Shown piece by piece: positions 13,071 to 25,124 of a stretch of 64,000 bases of DNA. Positions within the stretch are counted from its first letter, which is position 1. Each line of letters starts with the position of its first letter. The notes below the pieces were generated by a model. It made no database searches and was not told the DNA's origin. It saw nothing but the letters and a program-made list of their open reading frames with translations. Source of the stretch: Flaccisagitta enflata (Eukaryota > Chaetognatha > Sagittoidea > Aphragmophora); NCBI GenBank assembly GCA_965153355.1, contig OZ231126.1:72478001-72542000 (forward strand), read 5' to 3'. Both the position numbers and the translations under genes were made by a program.

Positions 13071-13278
13071 ATTCAAGGATGGGATTTGGGCCTCAAGGCA
13101 GGGATTTGGGCCTCAATTCTGGGATTTGGGCCTCAAGGCTGGGATTTGGGCCTCAAGGCAGGGATTTTGGCCTAGAGGGTCTGAGGGGGGGGACGTAAGA
13201 GAAGAAGAAGGAGGAGAAAATTCCCAATATGTGTGAAAGCATAGGTCATCTACCCCTTCAGGACCGCTGCCCAAAAAG
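13071..13278 (+). mobile_element. Type B right half, copy B3
   Basis: A second 20-bp array (GGGATTTGGGCCTCAAGGCT) starts immediately after B2 and ends in GGAGGAGAAAATTCCC, TGTGTGAAAGCATAGGTCAT and GGACCGCTGCCCAAAAAGG. No leader of its own, so B2 plus B3 may be one element with a repeated right end. Confidence 0.75.
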
Positions 13279-13560
13279 GAGGAATCTGAGAGGGCTGATT
13301 TCAGGCCTGAGAGGGCAGATTTAAAGCCTGACAGGCAGGTTTCAGGCCTGAGATGGCAAATTTCAGGTCTGAGAGGACAGATTCAAGGCCTGAGAGGAGA
13401 TATTTCAGGCCTGAGAGGGCAGATTTTAGGCCTAAGAGGGCAGATTTCAGGCCTGAGAGGGCCTGGGGGGACGAACGAACGAACGGACGGACGGACAAAC
13501 AAACGAAAGTCCCCTGTGTTCTACAGGACTTTGTCCCCCTCGGGGCCGCTGCCCAAAAAG
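13279..13560 (+). mobile_element. Type D right half, copy D1
   Basis: A 21-bp array (GCAGATTTCAGGCCTGAGAGG, about eight copies), a poly-G and (GACG)n-like tract, then the type D inverse end CCCTGTGTTCTACAGGAC, TCGGGGCCGCTGCCCAAAAA. Confidence 0.8.
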
Positions 13561-13583
13561 ATAAGAGGAAAAAAATAGATATG

Positions 13584-14484
13584 GAATAGTCGCAAAAGCG
13601 TCAGATGGTCAGCAGTACCTGTGCCCTGTCTAAGTAGATTGTGAGTGAAGTTGGGGTAGGGAGCAGGGAAGCGGCCCCGAAGGGGTTGATGACCTATGCT
13701 TTCACACATATGAGGAATTTCTTCCTTCTTCCCCTTCTTCTCCTTCTCCTTCTTTGGCTGGCTTTTTGTTGGATTTTAGCTGGATTTTGGCTGAACTTTG
13801 GCTAAATTTCAGCTGGATTTTGACTGGATTTTGGCTGGATTTTGGCTGGATTTTGGCTGAATTTTGGCTGGATTTTAACTGGATTTTGGTTGAATTTTGT
13901 CTGGATTTTGTCTGGATTTTGTCTGGATTTGAGCTGAATTTGAGCTGAATTTTGGCTCAATTTTGGCTAAAAATTGGCTGGATTTTGGCTGGATTTTCGC
14001 TAAATTTTCGCTGGATTTTGGCCGGATTTTGGTTGAATTTCAGCTAAATTTCAGCTGGATTTTTGCTGGAATTAGGCTGAATTTGGGCCAAATTTTTACC
14101 GAATTTTGGCTGGATTTTGGCTGGAATTGTGCTAAATTTTGGCTGAATCTCGGCTGGATTTAAGCAAAATTTTGGCGGAATTTTAACTTAATTTTGGCTG
14201 GATTTTGGCTAGATTTTGGCTAAATTTTGGATGGATTTTGCCTAAAATTGGGCTGGATTTTGGTTAGATTTTGCTTAAATTTTGGCTGGAATTAAGTTGG
14301 AATTGGACTGAACTTTGGCTGAATTTTGGCTGGATTTTGGCTAGAGTTTGGCTAGATTTTGGCTGGATTTGGTTTAGATTTTGGCTAGATTTTGGCTGGA
14401 TTTTAGCTGGATTTCAGCTGGATCTCAGTCGATTTTGGCTAAATTTTGGCCTGATTTGAGTGCAAGGGGGCGGTGCCCAAAAAC
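13584..14484 (+). mobile_element. Type B element with a different array, copy B4
   Basis: Type B leader (ATAGTCGCAAAAGCGTCAGA), box TGGTCAGCAGTACC and block AAGCGGCCCCGAAGGGG with GACCTATGCTTTCACACAT are intact, but the array is a GATTTTGGCTG unit of about 14 bp repeated some fifty times (13750-14450). The end is reduced to GGGCGGTGCCCAAAAAC. In frame the array reads as Trp-Leu-Asp-Phe repeats, a repeat artefact. Confidence 0.8.
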
Positions 14485-14498
14485 AAAAAAAAGAGAAA

Positions 14499-14502
<4 letters not shown>

Positions 14503-14539
<37 letters not shown>

Positions 14540-14633
14540 GGGAGAGAGAAACAGAGACAGGGAGACAGACAGAAAGACTGAGAGATGGACAGATTGAGAG
14601 ACAGACAGACTGAGAGACAAACAGAGACAGAGT
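14503..14633. repeat. (GA)n/(GACA)n microsatellite
   Basis: GA tract followed by GACAGACTGAGA-like units, between B4 and B5. Confidence 0.95.
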
Positions 14634-14634
14634 G

Positions 14635-15230
14635 AATAGTCGCAAAAGCGTTACATGGTCAGCGGTACCCAATGCCCCTAAGTTAGTGTGTGTGGGAATG
14701 AGATTATGAGAGGGGCAGCGGCCCCGGAGGGGCCGATGACCTATGATTCCACATAGGACAATTTTCTCCGGTTTGAGAGGCCTAATTTTGGCTCTGAAAG
14801 GTCTGATTTAGGGTGTGAGAGGCGTGGTTTGGGGTCTGAGAGGCTTGATATGGGGTCTGAAAGGCCTTATTTGGGTCTGAGGGGTCTAATTTGGGGTCTG
14901 AAAAGCCTGATCTGGGGTCTGGGAGGCCTGATTTGGGGTCTGAGAGGCCTGATTTGGGGTCTGGGAGGCCTGATTTGAGGTCTGAGAAGCCTGATTTGGG
15001 GTCAGAAAGGTCTGATTTGGAGTCAAAAAGGCCTGATTTGGGGTCTGAGGGGCTTTATTTGAGGCTGGGGGGGGACGGAAGGACAGACGGATGGACGGAC
15101 GGATGGACGGACGGACGGACGGACGGATGGACGGACGGACGGACGGACGGACGGACGGATGGATGGACGGAAACTGGAGAAAATTGCCCTAATTGCCCTA
15201 ATTGCCCTAATTGCCCTAATTGCCCAAAAA
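14635..15230 (+). mobile_element. Type B element, copy B5
   Basis: Leader ATAGTCGCAAAAGCGTTACA, box TGGTCAGCGGTACCCAATGC, block GGGCAGCGGCCCCGGAGGGG; a 21-bp array (CTGATTTGGGGTCTGAGAGG); poly-G and (GACG)n at 15070-15170; then five copies of TTGCCCTAA ending in TTGCCCAAAAAGG. The usual inverse end has been replaced by this 9-10 bp repeat. Confidence 0.82.
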
Positions 15231-15601
15231 GGTAAAAGAAGAAGAAAGAGATTAAAGAAAAAAAAAGAAGAAAGAAAAAAAAAGAAGGAAAACGATTGAA
15301 AACAAAAGATAAACTGGAAACTATAATGCTTGATTTTGCAAGATAAAGTGATGCAAGAATAAATCTTCTTCGTTACAAGTTTAGGTCAATATAGTAACTA
15401 TCATGAAATGTTGATTGATCAAAAACAATATGTTCACAATTAAAAAAAAATAGTTTATTACCATAGTATGGAGGGAATCACTGTTATTTAGTTTTAGGGC
15501 AAAAACCATCCATTAAGTTTTTTTTGGGACACTAAACTTGCCGGGACACCCATTTGAGGTGGCAGTACTAAAAGTTATTACTCCCCTACGCCCCTGCACA
15601 C

Positions 15602-15604
<3 letters not shown>
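15231..15604. other. Non-coding spacer
   Basis: Purine-rich start, then unique AT-rich DNA. No gene or element end recognised. Confidence 0.5.

Positions 15605-15671
<67 letters not shown>
15605..15671. repeat. (CA)n microsatellite
   Basis: About 67 bp of pure CA. Confidence 0.98.
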
Positions 15672-15673
<2 letters not shown>

Positions 15674-16299
15674 AAAGAAAGAGGAAATCAGAGACAGTAA
15701 GGGAAAAAGAGACACAGAGACAGAGATTGAATAACGGGAACAGACAGGTAGTCAACCACACAGCATGAGATGCTCACACAGAAGAACATGCAGCAAAAAA
15801 AAAAAAAGAGACTCCCATTCATGACTTTTTTCCAGTCGGCGATAGTCTCCTTTATTGCTATTGCTCTTTTGTTCTGGAGGACATTAGTCCTTTGAGGCCG
15901 CTGCCCAAAAAGGGAGGAAGAGAAAGGAATACAAAGGCAATAAGGACTAGAGATAGTTGTGTAATTTCAAAGTCGAAGCGAATAAGAGCCTGATATTGGT
16001 GAGGGTGAAAATGTCCATAGACTAGTTCTCCCTTCAAACCCGGGCCCCGTAAAATGTGAAAGATAAAAAAAAAAACAGTAAGATAAAAAAAAAAGACTAC
16101 TTTGAAAAAAAGGGAAAGAAAATGATTCCTTGTTCTCTTCTGACGTCAAAACCCAAAAATGAAATGAATCTTCAAAATATCAACAAATTGAGAGAGTCTT
16201 AAACCTGCGCGTTGAGTCGTCTCGAGAAACATCGATACTTAGAAAACACGAGTTCTGGCGGCTTACTAGTCCAACCTAATAGATTGTCAAGATGGCTGC
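15672..16299. other. Non-coding spacer with a type B end fragment
   Basis: A solitary TTTGAGGCCGCTGCCCAAAAAGG at about 15892-15916 matches type B-D right ends. No array or leader nearby. No gene seen. Confidence 0.5.
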
Positions 16300-16342
16300 G
16301 TCGCCGTCGTCGTCGTCGTCGTCATCGTCGCCGTCGTCGTCG

Positions 16343-16395
<53 letters not shown>

Positions 16396-16412
16396 GTCGT
16401 CGTCATCGTCAT
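16300..16412. repeat. (TCG)n/(TCA)n trinucleotide repeat
   Basis: Mixed TCG and TCATCG repeats; the Asp, Thr and Arg-His homopolymer frames across it are not genes. Confidence 0.95.
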
Positions 16413-17407
16413 TGTTGTTCGTATCGGAATGTTGTTGATATGGACAATCATTGGCATCCATTGACGTAAGCCAAAAGGGTCGAGTCGAGCGCAAATATTC
16501 GAGACACGCCAGAGAGTTATCGTGGCCGCAATTTGAGACTGAGTAAGTGAGACGATCATGACTCAAAATATCTTGTTCACCTCGCTCCTGAATGTGTTTT
16601 CTAACCCGTAACTAGTTTTGCAAAATGGGAGGAAACCGCCAAGGAACTGGGCAAAATTATGCCCTATATTGTAGTTGCCTTATTGCCGATATAAACATAA
16701 CTAAAAAAACCTACTGTGGGACTGTATGTTGTATGCCTCATAAGCTATAGGCAGGAACACCTTGAAACAGGGTACATTTTAGTGTTGTTCCACCGTATAC
16801 TTATACAGTAGGATCTTGAAGAGTGATTTTTTTAAAGAATAAGGTTTCCAGTTTACCATACATTCAAATTTGTAATTACTTATTCTCATGATCAATCAGT
16901 TCGACAGTCTCTTCAGTCCGACAATTAGGGCCTTCAGAGAGCCTTAGTCCTAAAGCCCCTTCTCCCACATTAACGTCACTCATCACCCCAAATCACCATC
17001 TCAATTACCCCCATCAAAATCACCGTGTCAAATACCCCCATCAAAATCACCATCTCAAATACCTCATCAAAATCATCATATATGGGATAGCACGACTAGG
17101 GCGATCGTGCTTTCCGCCCACATCTCCATACAGGCTGAAAAGATTGAGTAACAGTGAACATTCTATCCACTTATGCGCTAATTAGCCTAAAGGAGAATGT
17201 GAATGAAAATGTGATTCTGAAAAAATGAAGACAAAATGCTCTTTTATTTCATTATTCAAGTTTTATGACGCACCAACGGGTTTTTTTCTCCTTTAATCAT
17301 TTACTTATCGCAATCCGCATAAAAATAGAATTGAGAGCAAACTCATTTGTTAAACCATGACTTAAGGGATTCCATTGGTTAAAAAAAAAAAGAATCTCGA
17401 TGACGTT
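16413..17407. other. Unique DNA with a short 27-bp tandem repeat
   Basis: At 16978-17085 about four copies of a unit like ATCAAAATCACCATCTCAAA plus TACCCCC. Otherwise nothing recognised. Confidence 0.55.
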
Positions 17408-17710
17408 TTAGAGTGGAAAGAACCAATTAGGGCGTGTTTCTAGTGAGCGCCGAAAACGCGTTTGTTCCCGTGAAATGCGATGACAGCGTGAACACATATT
17501 CAAGAATTTCAACTGTCCCATGAGGGAGTGAGCGGAGTGAGTGAGCGAGCCCATGAACGGAGCGAGCGAGGGAAGCGAGCGTAGCAATGCTGAGTGAAGC
17601 GGAACGGTGCAGAGCGAGTGAGCGGAGTGAGTGGTGCGAGCGAACGAACATAGCGAGCGACCGATTGTCTGTGACTAGAAACGCCCCCTTAGAGTGGAAA
17701 GAACCAATTA
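17408..17710. mobile_element. Element E, copy E1, with 22-bp flanking direct repeats
   Basis: The core 17430-17688 starts GGGCGTGTTTCTAGT and ends ACTAGAAACGCCCCC, an imperfect inverted repeat. It is bounded by an exact 22-bp direct repeat beginning TTAGAGTGGAAAG (17408-17429 and 17689-17710). The interior holds GAGCGAGTGAGCGGAGTGAG-like runs. Further copies at 25125 and 34101. No coding capacity. Confidence 0.8.
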
Positions 17711-18134
17711 TTTGTCAAAGATTAACAAGCGAGTAATCAGAATTTTGGGTGAATTTTGCCAAATTGTAACGGCATGATGCAAATGCCATGAAATATCCCC
17801 ACCTAAATTTCAATTAAATTACCGTAAAAACGGGCGCACCGTGAAATCTCGACATTTTTTTTTTCAAAGTATGAAAAAAACAACTTCGTCTAATGTCGAC
17901 TGTCTAGATTTGACGACATGAGGTTTAGGAACTTTGTCTTATTTTAGTATCTAAATGACACATATCTAGGTAAAGCGAAGCCACCTTTGCAGGTGTCGAA
18001 GAAACAAGACATTGTTCTTCTGAACTTACGCATATTCACTGGTGTCGAAAAAACAAGACATTGAATAGGGTAGCCATGTATCCGGCCTTGTTCTTATCCA
18101 CAATCATCGCCACCAAAATTACCGATGATGAAAA
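17711..18134. other. Unique DNA
   Basis: No gene recognised. A fragment of the type A left end in minus orientation (GGGTAGCCATGTATCCGGCC) lies at about 18068, just before copy A7. Confidence 0.5.
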
Positions 18135-18284
18135 ACAAGGCCGGATACACGGCAATCCAGTCGCGGACGGTTGGGCAGGAGCAGTAATGCGAAAACCGCT
18201 CGGAATTCAAAAATGTTACCGACGGACCGACGGACCGACCGACCGACACGGCAAGGTGTAGAGTCGCGTGTCCGCGACTAAAAA
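18135..18284 (+). mobile_element. Type A element, copy A7 (short subtype)
   Basis: ACAAGGCCGGATACACGGCA, GTCGCGGACGGTTGGGCAGG, (GACC/GACG)n, GCAAGGTGTAGAGTC and the hairpin GTCGCGTGTCCGCGACTAAA. About 150 bp; same subtype as A3. Confidence 0.85.
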
Positions 18285-19092
18285 TGGAAAGATGGGGGCT
18301 AATTCCATGAGATGGTGCAATAGAGAAGCGTGTACGCGACTTAAACATAGTCCATCGGTAACCCATTTCATTTCCCTCTTTCCATCCTGCTTTGAAAAGA
18401 ATCCCGAAAATCTGTTTTGGGAGAACCATGATATATCGGGTATTGACTCAAGGAAAAATATTGACTCACTTTGAGTGCAAAAAGCAGTGGTCAGTTTCTA
18501 CTTTCCACGGGTCATGGATGGGGAGAACATCTCTAGTTGTGAGGAGAGTGTTAAGGTTAATTGCGTGGGGGGGGAAAATATGCTCGCTTTTGGACGAAAG
18601 AGGTTCATTTGAAGATGATCATCTAATAATGAGTAAGGTGAGAATATTGAACAAGACTGTGAGCATAGAACCATTACCAAAAGCTTCAGCATTGTAAGCA
18701 GGCATTGAATGTAGAAACTGGAGCTGTTTGCTGAGGTGCGGTAATTGCAAAAACTGCAGCTAAGGTGCGATATCGCACCCTAGCAGCAAAGACAACACAA
18801 TATCTATCTTGTCTTACAATAGAGAAAACATACTAAAACTTCACTAGATATTCCTATATCTTATGATCAGATGATGCATTTCCGTTATCAAGTCCTTAGG
18901 ATAAGAAATACAGAAATTTGCATGCACCTTTTGAATGCCCATAATTTTCTTTGATATGCTAAAAAAATCCATCTAGTTGTTTCCTCATAGCTACATACCT
19001 AATGCAAATTTAGACTGGAAGTTCTAATATCAATTTAATCCAAGATAATAAAAGACCTCCGCATTCCCCCCAGAAACTGAAAGTATCGTAAA
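18285..19092. other. Unique DNA
   Basis: Short open frames only, without domains or a convincing gene start. No element ends recognised. Confidence 0.5.
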
Positions 19093-19094
19093 TA

Positions 19095-19653
19095 CAGTAT
19101 GTTTATTCTCAAATGAAACGAAAGATGACGGCATAAATCCAAAACAAATTGAGAAAATCAAATTCTGAAAAAAGTTCTTGAAAGAGTATGTTCTGGTATT
19201 TACTTGTGCAAAATCTAAGCCTTTTGGTTCAAATAGCTAAGCTTCAATCTGCATTTGAAGATAAAACAGGAATTGTTATTTGTTACTTTTTCCCATTGGA
19301 GAGAAAAGATGAAATTTTCAAATTTTGCCATTTTTTCAACAAAAATGGTAATTGTTCATCTCATTTCTGATAGCAGATAAGATTTTTTTGCTCACTGGTT
19401 GAATTTAACTAAAAAATCTCAAAAAACAATTTTTTATAGACTGAAAATAGAAGAAAATTAAGAGATATTGTGATTTTTACAATTTTGCTTTAAAAGTGGA
19501 TTGAAGCTAGACTAATTGAGATCTAAGGCTAAGATTTGGCACAAACAACTACCATAACATACTTTTTCAGGAACTTTTTTCGGAATTTGATAATCTCAAT
19601 TCGTTTAGGATTTATGCCGTCGTCTTTCGTTTCATTTGAGAATAAACATACTG
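19095..19653. mobile_element. Tc1/mariner-like foldback MITE
   Basis: Left end CAGTATGTTTATTCTCAAAT and the matching right end ATTTGAGAATAAACATACTG, with inverted repeats continuing at least 90 bp inward. TA lies on both sides (19093-19094 and 19654-19655), the duplication expected of the IS630-Tc1-mariner superfamily. 559 bp, no transposase frame. Confidence 0.83.
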
Positions 19654-19777
19654 TAGTAAAGTCGGAACAAACTGACATTAAAACTCATAAGTCTAGCCAT
19701 CATTGTCCTCAGTTCTCAAGATGATACATGCTTAGGTATGTAATGAGTAAGTCTCAAATAAGGAAGTATGTACTTAA

Positions 19778-20119
19778 GCTATGCTGGGGATTGAGCCTCT
19801 AGGCTTGGGTTTGAGCCTAATGACTGAGATTTGAGCCTTGAGGTTGGGATTTGAGCCTCAAGGCTGGGGTTTGAACCTCTTGACTGGGATTTGAGCCTTC
19901 AGACTGGGGCTTGGGCCTTAGGGCTGGGGTTTGAGCCTTCAGGCTTGGGTTTGAGCCTCATGTCTGGGATTTGAGCCTTGAGGTTGGGATTTGAGCCTCG
20001 AGGCTGGAATTTGAGCCTCAAGGGGGGGGGGACGGACGGAGGAGAAGAAGGAGGAGGAGAAATTTCCCCAATGTCTGAGAGCATAGGTCATCGGCCCCTT
20101 CGGGGCCGCTGCCCAAAAA
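19778..20119 (+). mobile_element. Type B element, copy B6 (leader missing)
   Basis: A 20-bp array (GGGATTTGAGCCTCAAGGCT, about thirteen copies), poly-G, GACGGACGGAGG and the right end GAGCATAGGTCATCGGCCCC followed by TTCGGGGCCGCTGCCCAAAA. The GGCCCCTTCGGGGCC hairpin is perfect here. The leader and left block are absent. Confidence 0.8.
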
Positions 20120-20129
20120 CGCGATGAAA

Positions 20130-20266
20130 AACCTTTAAAATGACCTTGTGACAGATGGATGGACGGACAGACGGATGGATGGACGGATGGACCGACGGTT
20201 AGACCGACGGACTGACTGACCAACCAAAAAGTGGCTCATAGAGTCACGTAGCGCGCGACTATAAAT
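20130..20266 (+). mobile_element. Type A right half, copy A8
   Basis: (GACG)n, an AAGTGGCTCATAGAGTC variant and the hairpin ACGTAGCGCGCGACTATAAA. It directly follows B6, so B6 may sit inside a type A element whose left half is lost. Confidence 0.7.
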
Positions 20267-20533
20267 CGTATTAATGTAAAGAGTTAAAAGGCGATGTCAC
20301 CGTGTCTCCGTGTCTCATCACTTACTTGAGTTGCAACTTCCTCAACGTGCAACATAAATCAGACCGCAAAATCAGAAGCAAGTGGTTTCCCGCTTTCCAT
20401 AATATATATCGCCGGATATTCATTTAAGGATTTATTCAGTCAAGATATCAATCGTTCAGCGTGAATCATAGATTGAAGGTGCTTACCTCGTCCAGTCTCC
20501 GTCTGTCCCGGGTTTTGCCTTCTCTTCTAATTT
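20267..20533. other. Non-coding spacer
   Basis: No feature recognised. Confidence 0.5.
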
Positions 20534-20750
20534 AAGTCGCGACTCTACACCCCGCTTTGTCCGTCCATCCGTCGGTCGGTTGGTCAGCCGGTCGGTCGTT
20601 TGGTTGGTTGGTCAGTCCCCGTTTTACTTTTTCGGTGTTTTTGAGCTTTATGAGGTCACTGCTCCTGCCCAATTGCCCTGATATCCTTTTCTACCACTAC
20701 CCCTGACCACCCGCACGCGACTGGGATAGCTCTGTACCCAGCATTGTTTT
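20534..20750 (-). mobile_element. Type A element, copy A9
   Basis: GTCGCGACTCTACACCCCGC (hairpin shortened), GTCG/GTTG repeats, TTTTACTTTTTCGGTGTTTT, GAGGTCACTGCTCCTGCCC and the end CACCCGCACGCGACTGGGAT with CAGCATTGTTTT. Both ends present; one end hairpin decayed. Confidence 0.83.
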
Positions 20751-20807
20751 ATTACCCGTTCCTGAATGTCTCTAGTATCTACTTGCCTCAGTCTTTTGCT
20801 CTGTCTC

Positions 20808-21064
<257 letters not shown>

Positions 21065-21419
21065 TATATTCCATGCCATTTATTACCGTTTCCTCAGTTT
21101 CTTTCCTACACGTTCTCCCACACGTTTGGTTTTGAATTACAACTTGCTTCCTACTTTTTGTGGTTTTTTTTCTCTCTATCCATATTTCACAAGTTCCAAA
21201 CAATAAATTTTGACGACCAAAAACTAACGACCTTGTTAACTACCGACGTCACAGCCCTCTAGTGGTGTTTGAATAAAAACCAAGTTTGCGAGCAATTGCT
21301 TGTGCGTGTATAGGTTTGTGTGAGAGAAGTTTGTGATTGTATGAGATTAACAAATGGCGCGGGGTCACAATATCGTCGCGGATGGGCTGGCATGGACGCA
21401 CATTCCCCCTTCACACCCC

Positions 21420-21446
21420 TCCTCTCGCGCGCACACACACGCGCGC

Positions 21447-21500
<54 letters not shown>
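21420..21500. repeat. (CG)n/(CA)n microsatellite
   Basis: CGCGCGCA words followed by about 50 bp of CA. Confidence 0.95.
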
Positions 21501-22428
<928 letters not shown>

Positions 22429-22462
22429 CCAACTCATCGATGACAACGTAGCTTTATATTTT

Positions 22463-22671
22463 CAGTCGCGTGAACGCGACTCTACCCCCCGCTTTTTCCG
22501 TCCGTCCGTCGATTGTTCTGTCTGTCTGTCAGTCGGTCCGTCACACTTTCACTTTTTTTTATCAAATTATTCCTAAAGTAAACTGATTCATCCTAAGTCG
22601 TTCTAAGTCATTCTAACTCATTTTGTAAGTCTCGCACGCGATTTTTAGGTGTTGGCCTTGTTTTTTTTTGT
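22463..22671 (-). mobile_element. Type A element, copy A10 (GTTGGCC subtype)
   Basis: Hairpin CAGTCGCGTGAACGCGACTC, GTCC repeats, TCACACTTTCACTTTTTTTT, several TCCTAAGTCGTTCTAAGTCA units, CTCGCACGCGATTTTTAGGT and GTTGGCCTTG. Complete. Confidence 0.83.
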
Positions 22672-22829
22672 GTTTTTTTGTTTTTTTTCAAACGCGACAA
22701 TAATAATTTATTCATATTTTCCCTCGGATTTGGCGTTTTTGAACCTTGAAACTCTTACGTCAGTCAGCCAAGGAGATCGGAAAACTCTAGAGCCAGCGAT
22801 TTAGAGATTGAGAGAGTGAGACGAAGAGA

Positions 22830-23035
22830 GACAGAGACAGAGACAGAGACAGAGACAGAGACAAAGACAAAGATTGAAAGAGAGTCACACAAAGAGAGAC
22901 AGAGAACGTCAAAAGAACGTTTTCTCGACCTCAAACTCCCTCGAAATCGTCGTCGTCATCATCATCATCATCATCGTCGTCGTCGTCGTTGTCGTCGTCG
23001 TCGTCGTCGTCATCATCATCGTCGTCGTCTTCAAC
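22830..23035. repeat. (GACAGA)n and (TCG/TCA)n repeats
   Basis: GACAGA hexamers at 22830-22866, unique DNA, then TCG/TCA at about 22948-23033. A related ACG/ATG run lies at 23128-23165. Confidence 0.93.
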
Positions 23036-23690
23036 TTCCTCGATGCCGTCGTCGACTGGAATTTTTTTCCTTCAAAAGCTTGAAGTTGGAATGCCAAACA
23101 TTACGACAACGCCGACTATGTTGACGAAAACGACGACGATGACGATGATGACGATGATGACGACAACGTTGCAGGGGCAAAAACGGAGATAAAAGGGAAG
23201 TGAGTCGACTGGTGGTTCCAGTCCCACATTACTGAGTGATAGCGAATGTCGTTCAATCAGATATGGATGAGGAAAAAAAACGACCATTATACTAAAATCG
23301 GAATTAAAAAGAGATAAAAAAAAAAAAGAAAAAAAAACTTTAAAAGGCACCAGCCATTATCGAAAGAACGACTGGATTTATATTTTGTAACCGCATTTTC
23401 TCATTCGAAAAGCGCGGCTTATCTTTTGTTGGAAATACTCACCTCGGCCTTTTGCTCTTTTCATTTTTTTGTGTGTGTCTGCACATTTGTGTTTTCGTTC
23501 GTCTGTCAGTAGTCTCTAGGTGAATCTAGCTCTTTCTCATTAGGCTTTTGATCTAGCTGTGGGATGACCCATCGACATTTAACGTTTAACGTCTGTTTCA
23601 ACATTTATGTAGTCAACCTGATTCTGTCTGCAAAACTGTTACAAAATCTGATTCTGATAGCTCTAGCTATGTGGTTGTCCTTTATTCTGT
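23036..23690. other. Unique DNA
   Basis: No gene or element recognised apart from the short trinucleotide run near 23130. Confidence 0.5.
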
Positions 23691-23977
<287 letters not shown>

Positions 23978-24215
23978 CTAACGGAACTCCCTGGCCGCCG
24001 AGAGAGACCCTCACTTCTGATCCTCTACTCGTCGGCCCAACCTTCCTGATTTCCTCTCTAGTTCTTTTTTCCTCATCTGCTTTATCGTTTAAAGACTCTT
24101 CAGGCGAAAAAAACGTTTAGTTACGCACTTATCTCCGGTTCCTGCCGACGTTCAAAAAAAAAAACATAAAGAGAAAAGTGGATCATTCATGTCGAAGCGT
24201 GAGAGAGAATTTTCT

Positions 24216-24412
24216 TTTTAGTCGCGTGCACGCGACTCTACACCCCGCTTTGTCCGTCGGTCGGTTGGTCGGTTGGTCGGTTGGTCACACTTTACTCTTT
24301 TTCATGATTTTATTTCCTTGACCTCATTGCTCCTGCCTAGATGGTCTGGTGACTTCAAATATGGCCCCTGCCCACCCGCACGCGACTTCGGTAGCCGTGT
24401 ATCCGGCCTTGT
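24216..24412 (-). mobile_element. Type A element, copy A11
   Basis: The cleanest hairpin: TTTTAGTCGCGTGCACGCGA CT is an exact 18-bp palindrome after TTTT. Then CTACACCCCGCTTTGTCC, GTCGGTTG repeats, CACACTTTACTCTTTTTC, GACCTCATTGCTCCTGCC, TTCAAATATGGCCCCTGCCC, and the end GGTAGCCGTGTATCCGGCCT TGT. Confidence 0.9.
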
Positions 24413-25124
24413 CAATCCACACAAGATTACCAGCATTGAATAACTAAGATCAACTCGCTGTGTCATCCTATGTATCCGGCCGTCCGTCCGTCCGTCTGCC
24501 CGTCCGTCCGTCCATCCATCGCCAGCTTGCACTGCTCATGCATCAGTTTTTCCTCCTAATCCACGCCCAACATCAACAACAACGTGAAAAAAAACACAGT
24601 TCACTTTGTCATAATGGAGACAAATCTATGAGGATAGTAAAACAATTCACGGAGAATGAAAAGGCGCTAGCGGCATTGATGAAACAAGATTAGCCCTGCG
24701 AACGAGAGTTCCGACAGGCATCTTATCCTCCCTATTACCGCTCAGCTCGCGATGCCACGAATAACCCTCCTGCAACAGCTCGGGGGCTTTTGACCCAATG
24801 CGCTCAGATCCTCAATATTCGCGTGCTATGTGCGCCATTTTATGGTAAAAGACACCCACTAAAATCTCAGACCCATTTGACAATGCAAAACTTGGACCGC
24901 CGCCCCCTCATTTCACTTAGAGAATATACAAGGGGGGGGGGGGGGATTTTGCTCTTCCTGCTCCGCATGATTTACTAAGGGAGAGAGGGGGTGGCGGCCC
25001 AGGTTCTGCGTTATCCGATGGGTCTGAAATTTCAGGGGGTGTCTTTTACCATCAAATGGTAGCCCGCGAACATAAGGGATCTGAGCACTTTGGGTCGAAA
25101 GACTCCGGGCTTTTCCGCTTTGGA
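24413..25124. other. Unique DNA
   Basis: GTCC repeats at 24480-24522 suggest an eroded element core. AAAATCTCAGACCCATTTGA at about 24860 and TCGGGGGCT-type words recur nearby, and a G-run lies at 24931-24945. No gene supported. Confidence 0.5.

Noticed and set aside
13754-14459. Trp-Leu-Asp-Phe repeat proteins
   Set aside because: Several short frames in different phases from the 14-bp array of B4; the pattern follows the DNA unit, not a protein unit.
24216-24412. Type A as a classical Helitron
   Set aside because: A terminal hairpin is present, but the sequence after it is CTAAAAA within the stem edge rather than a hairpin followed by CTRR and T, and no TC start could be fixed; left as unclassified.
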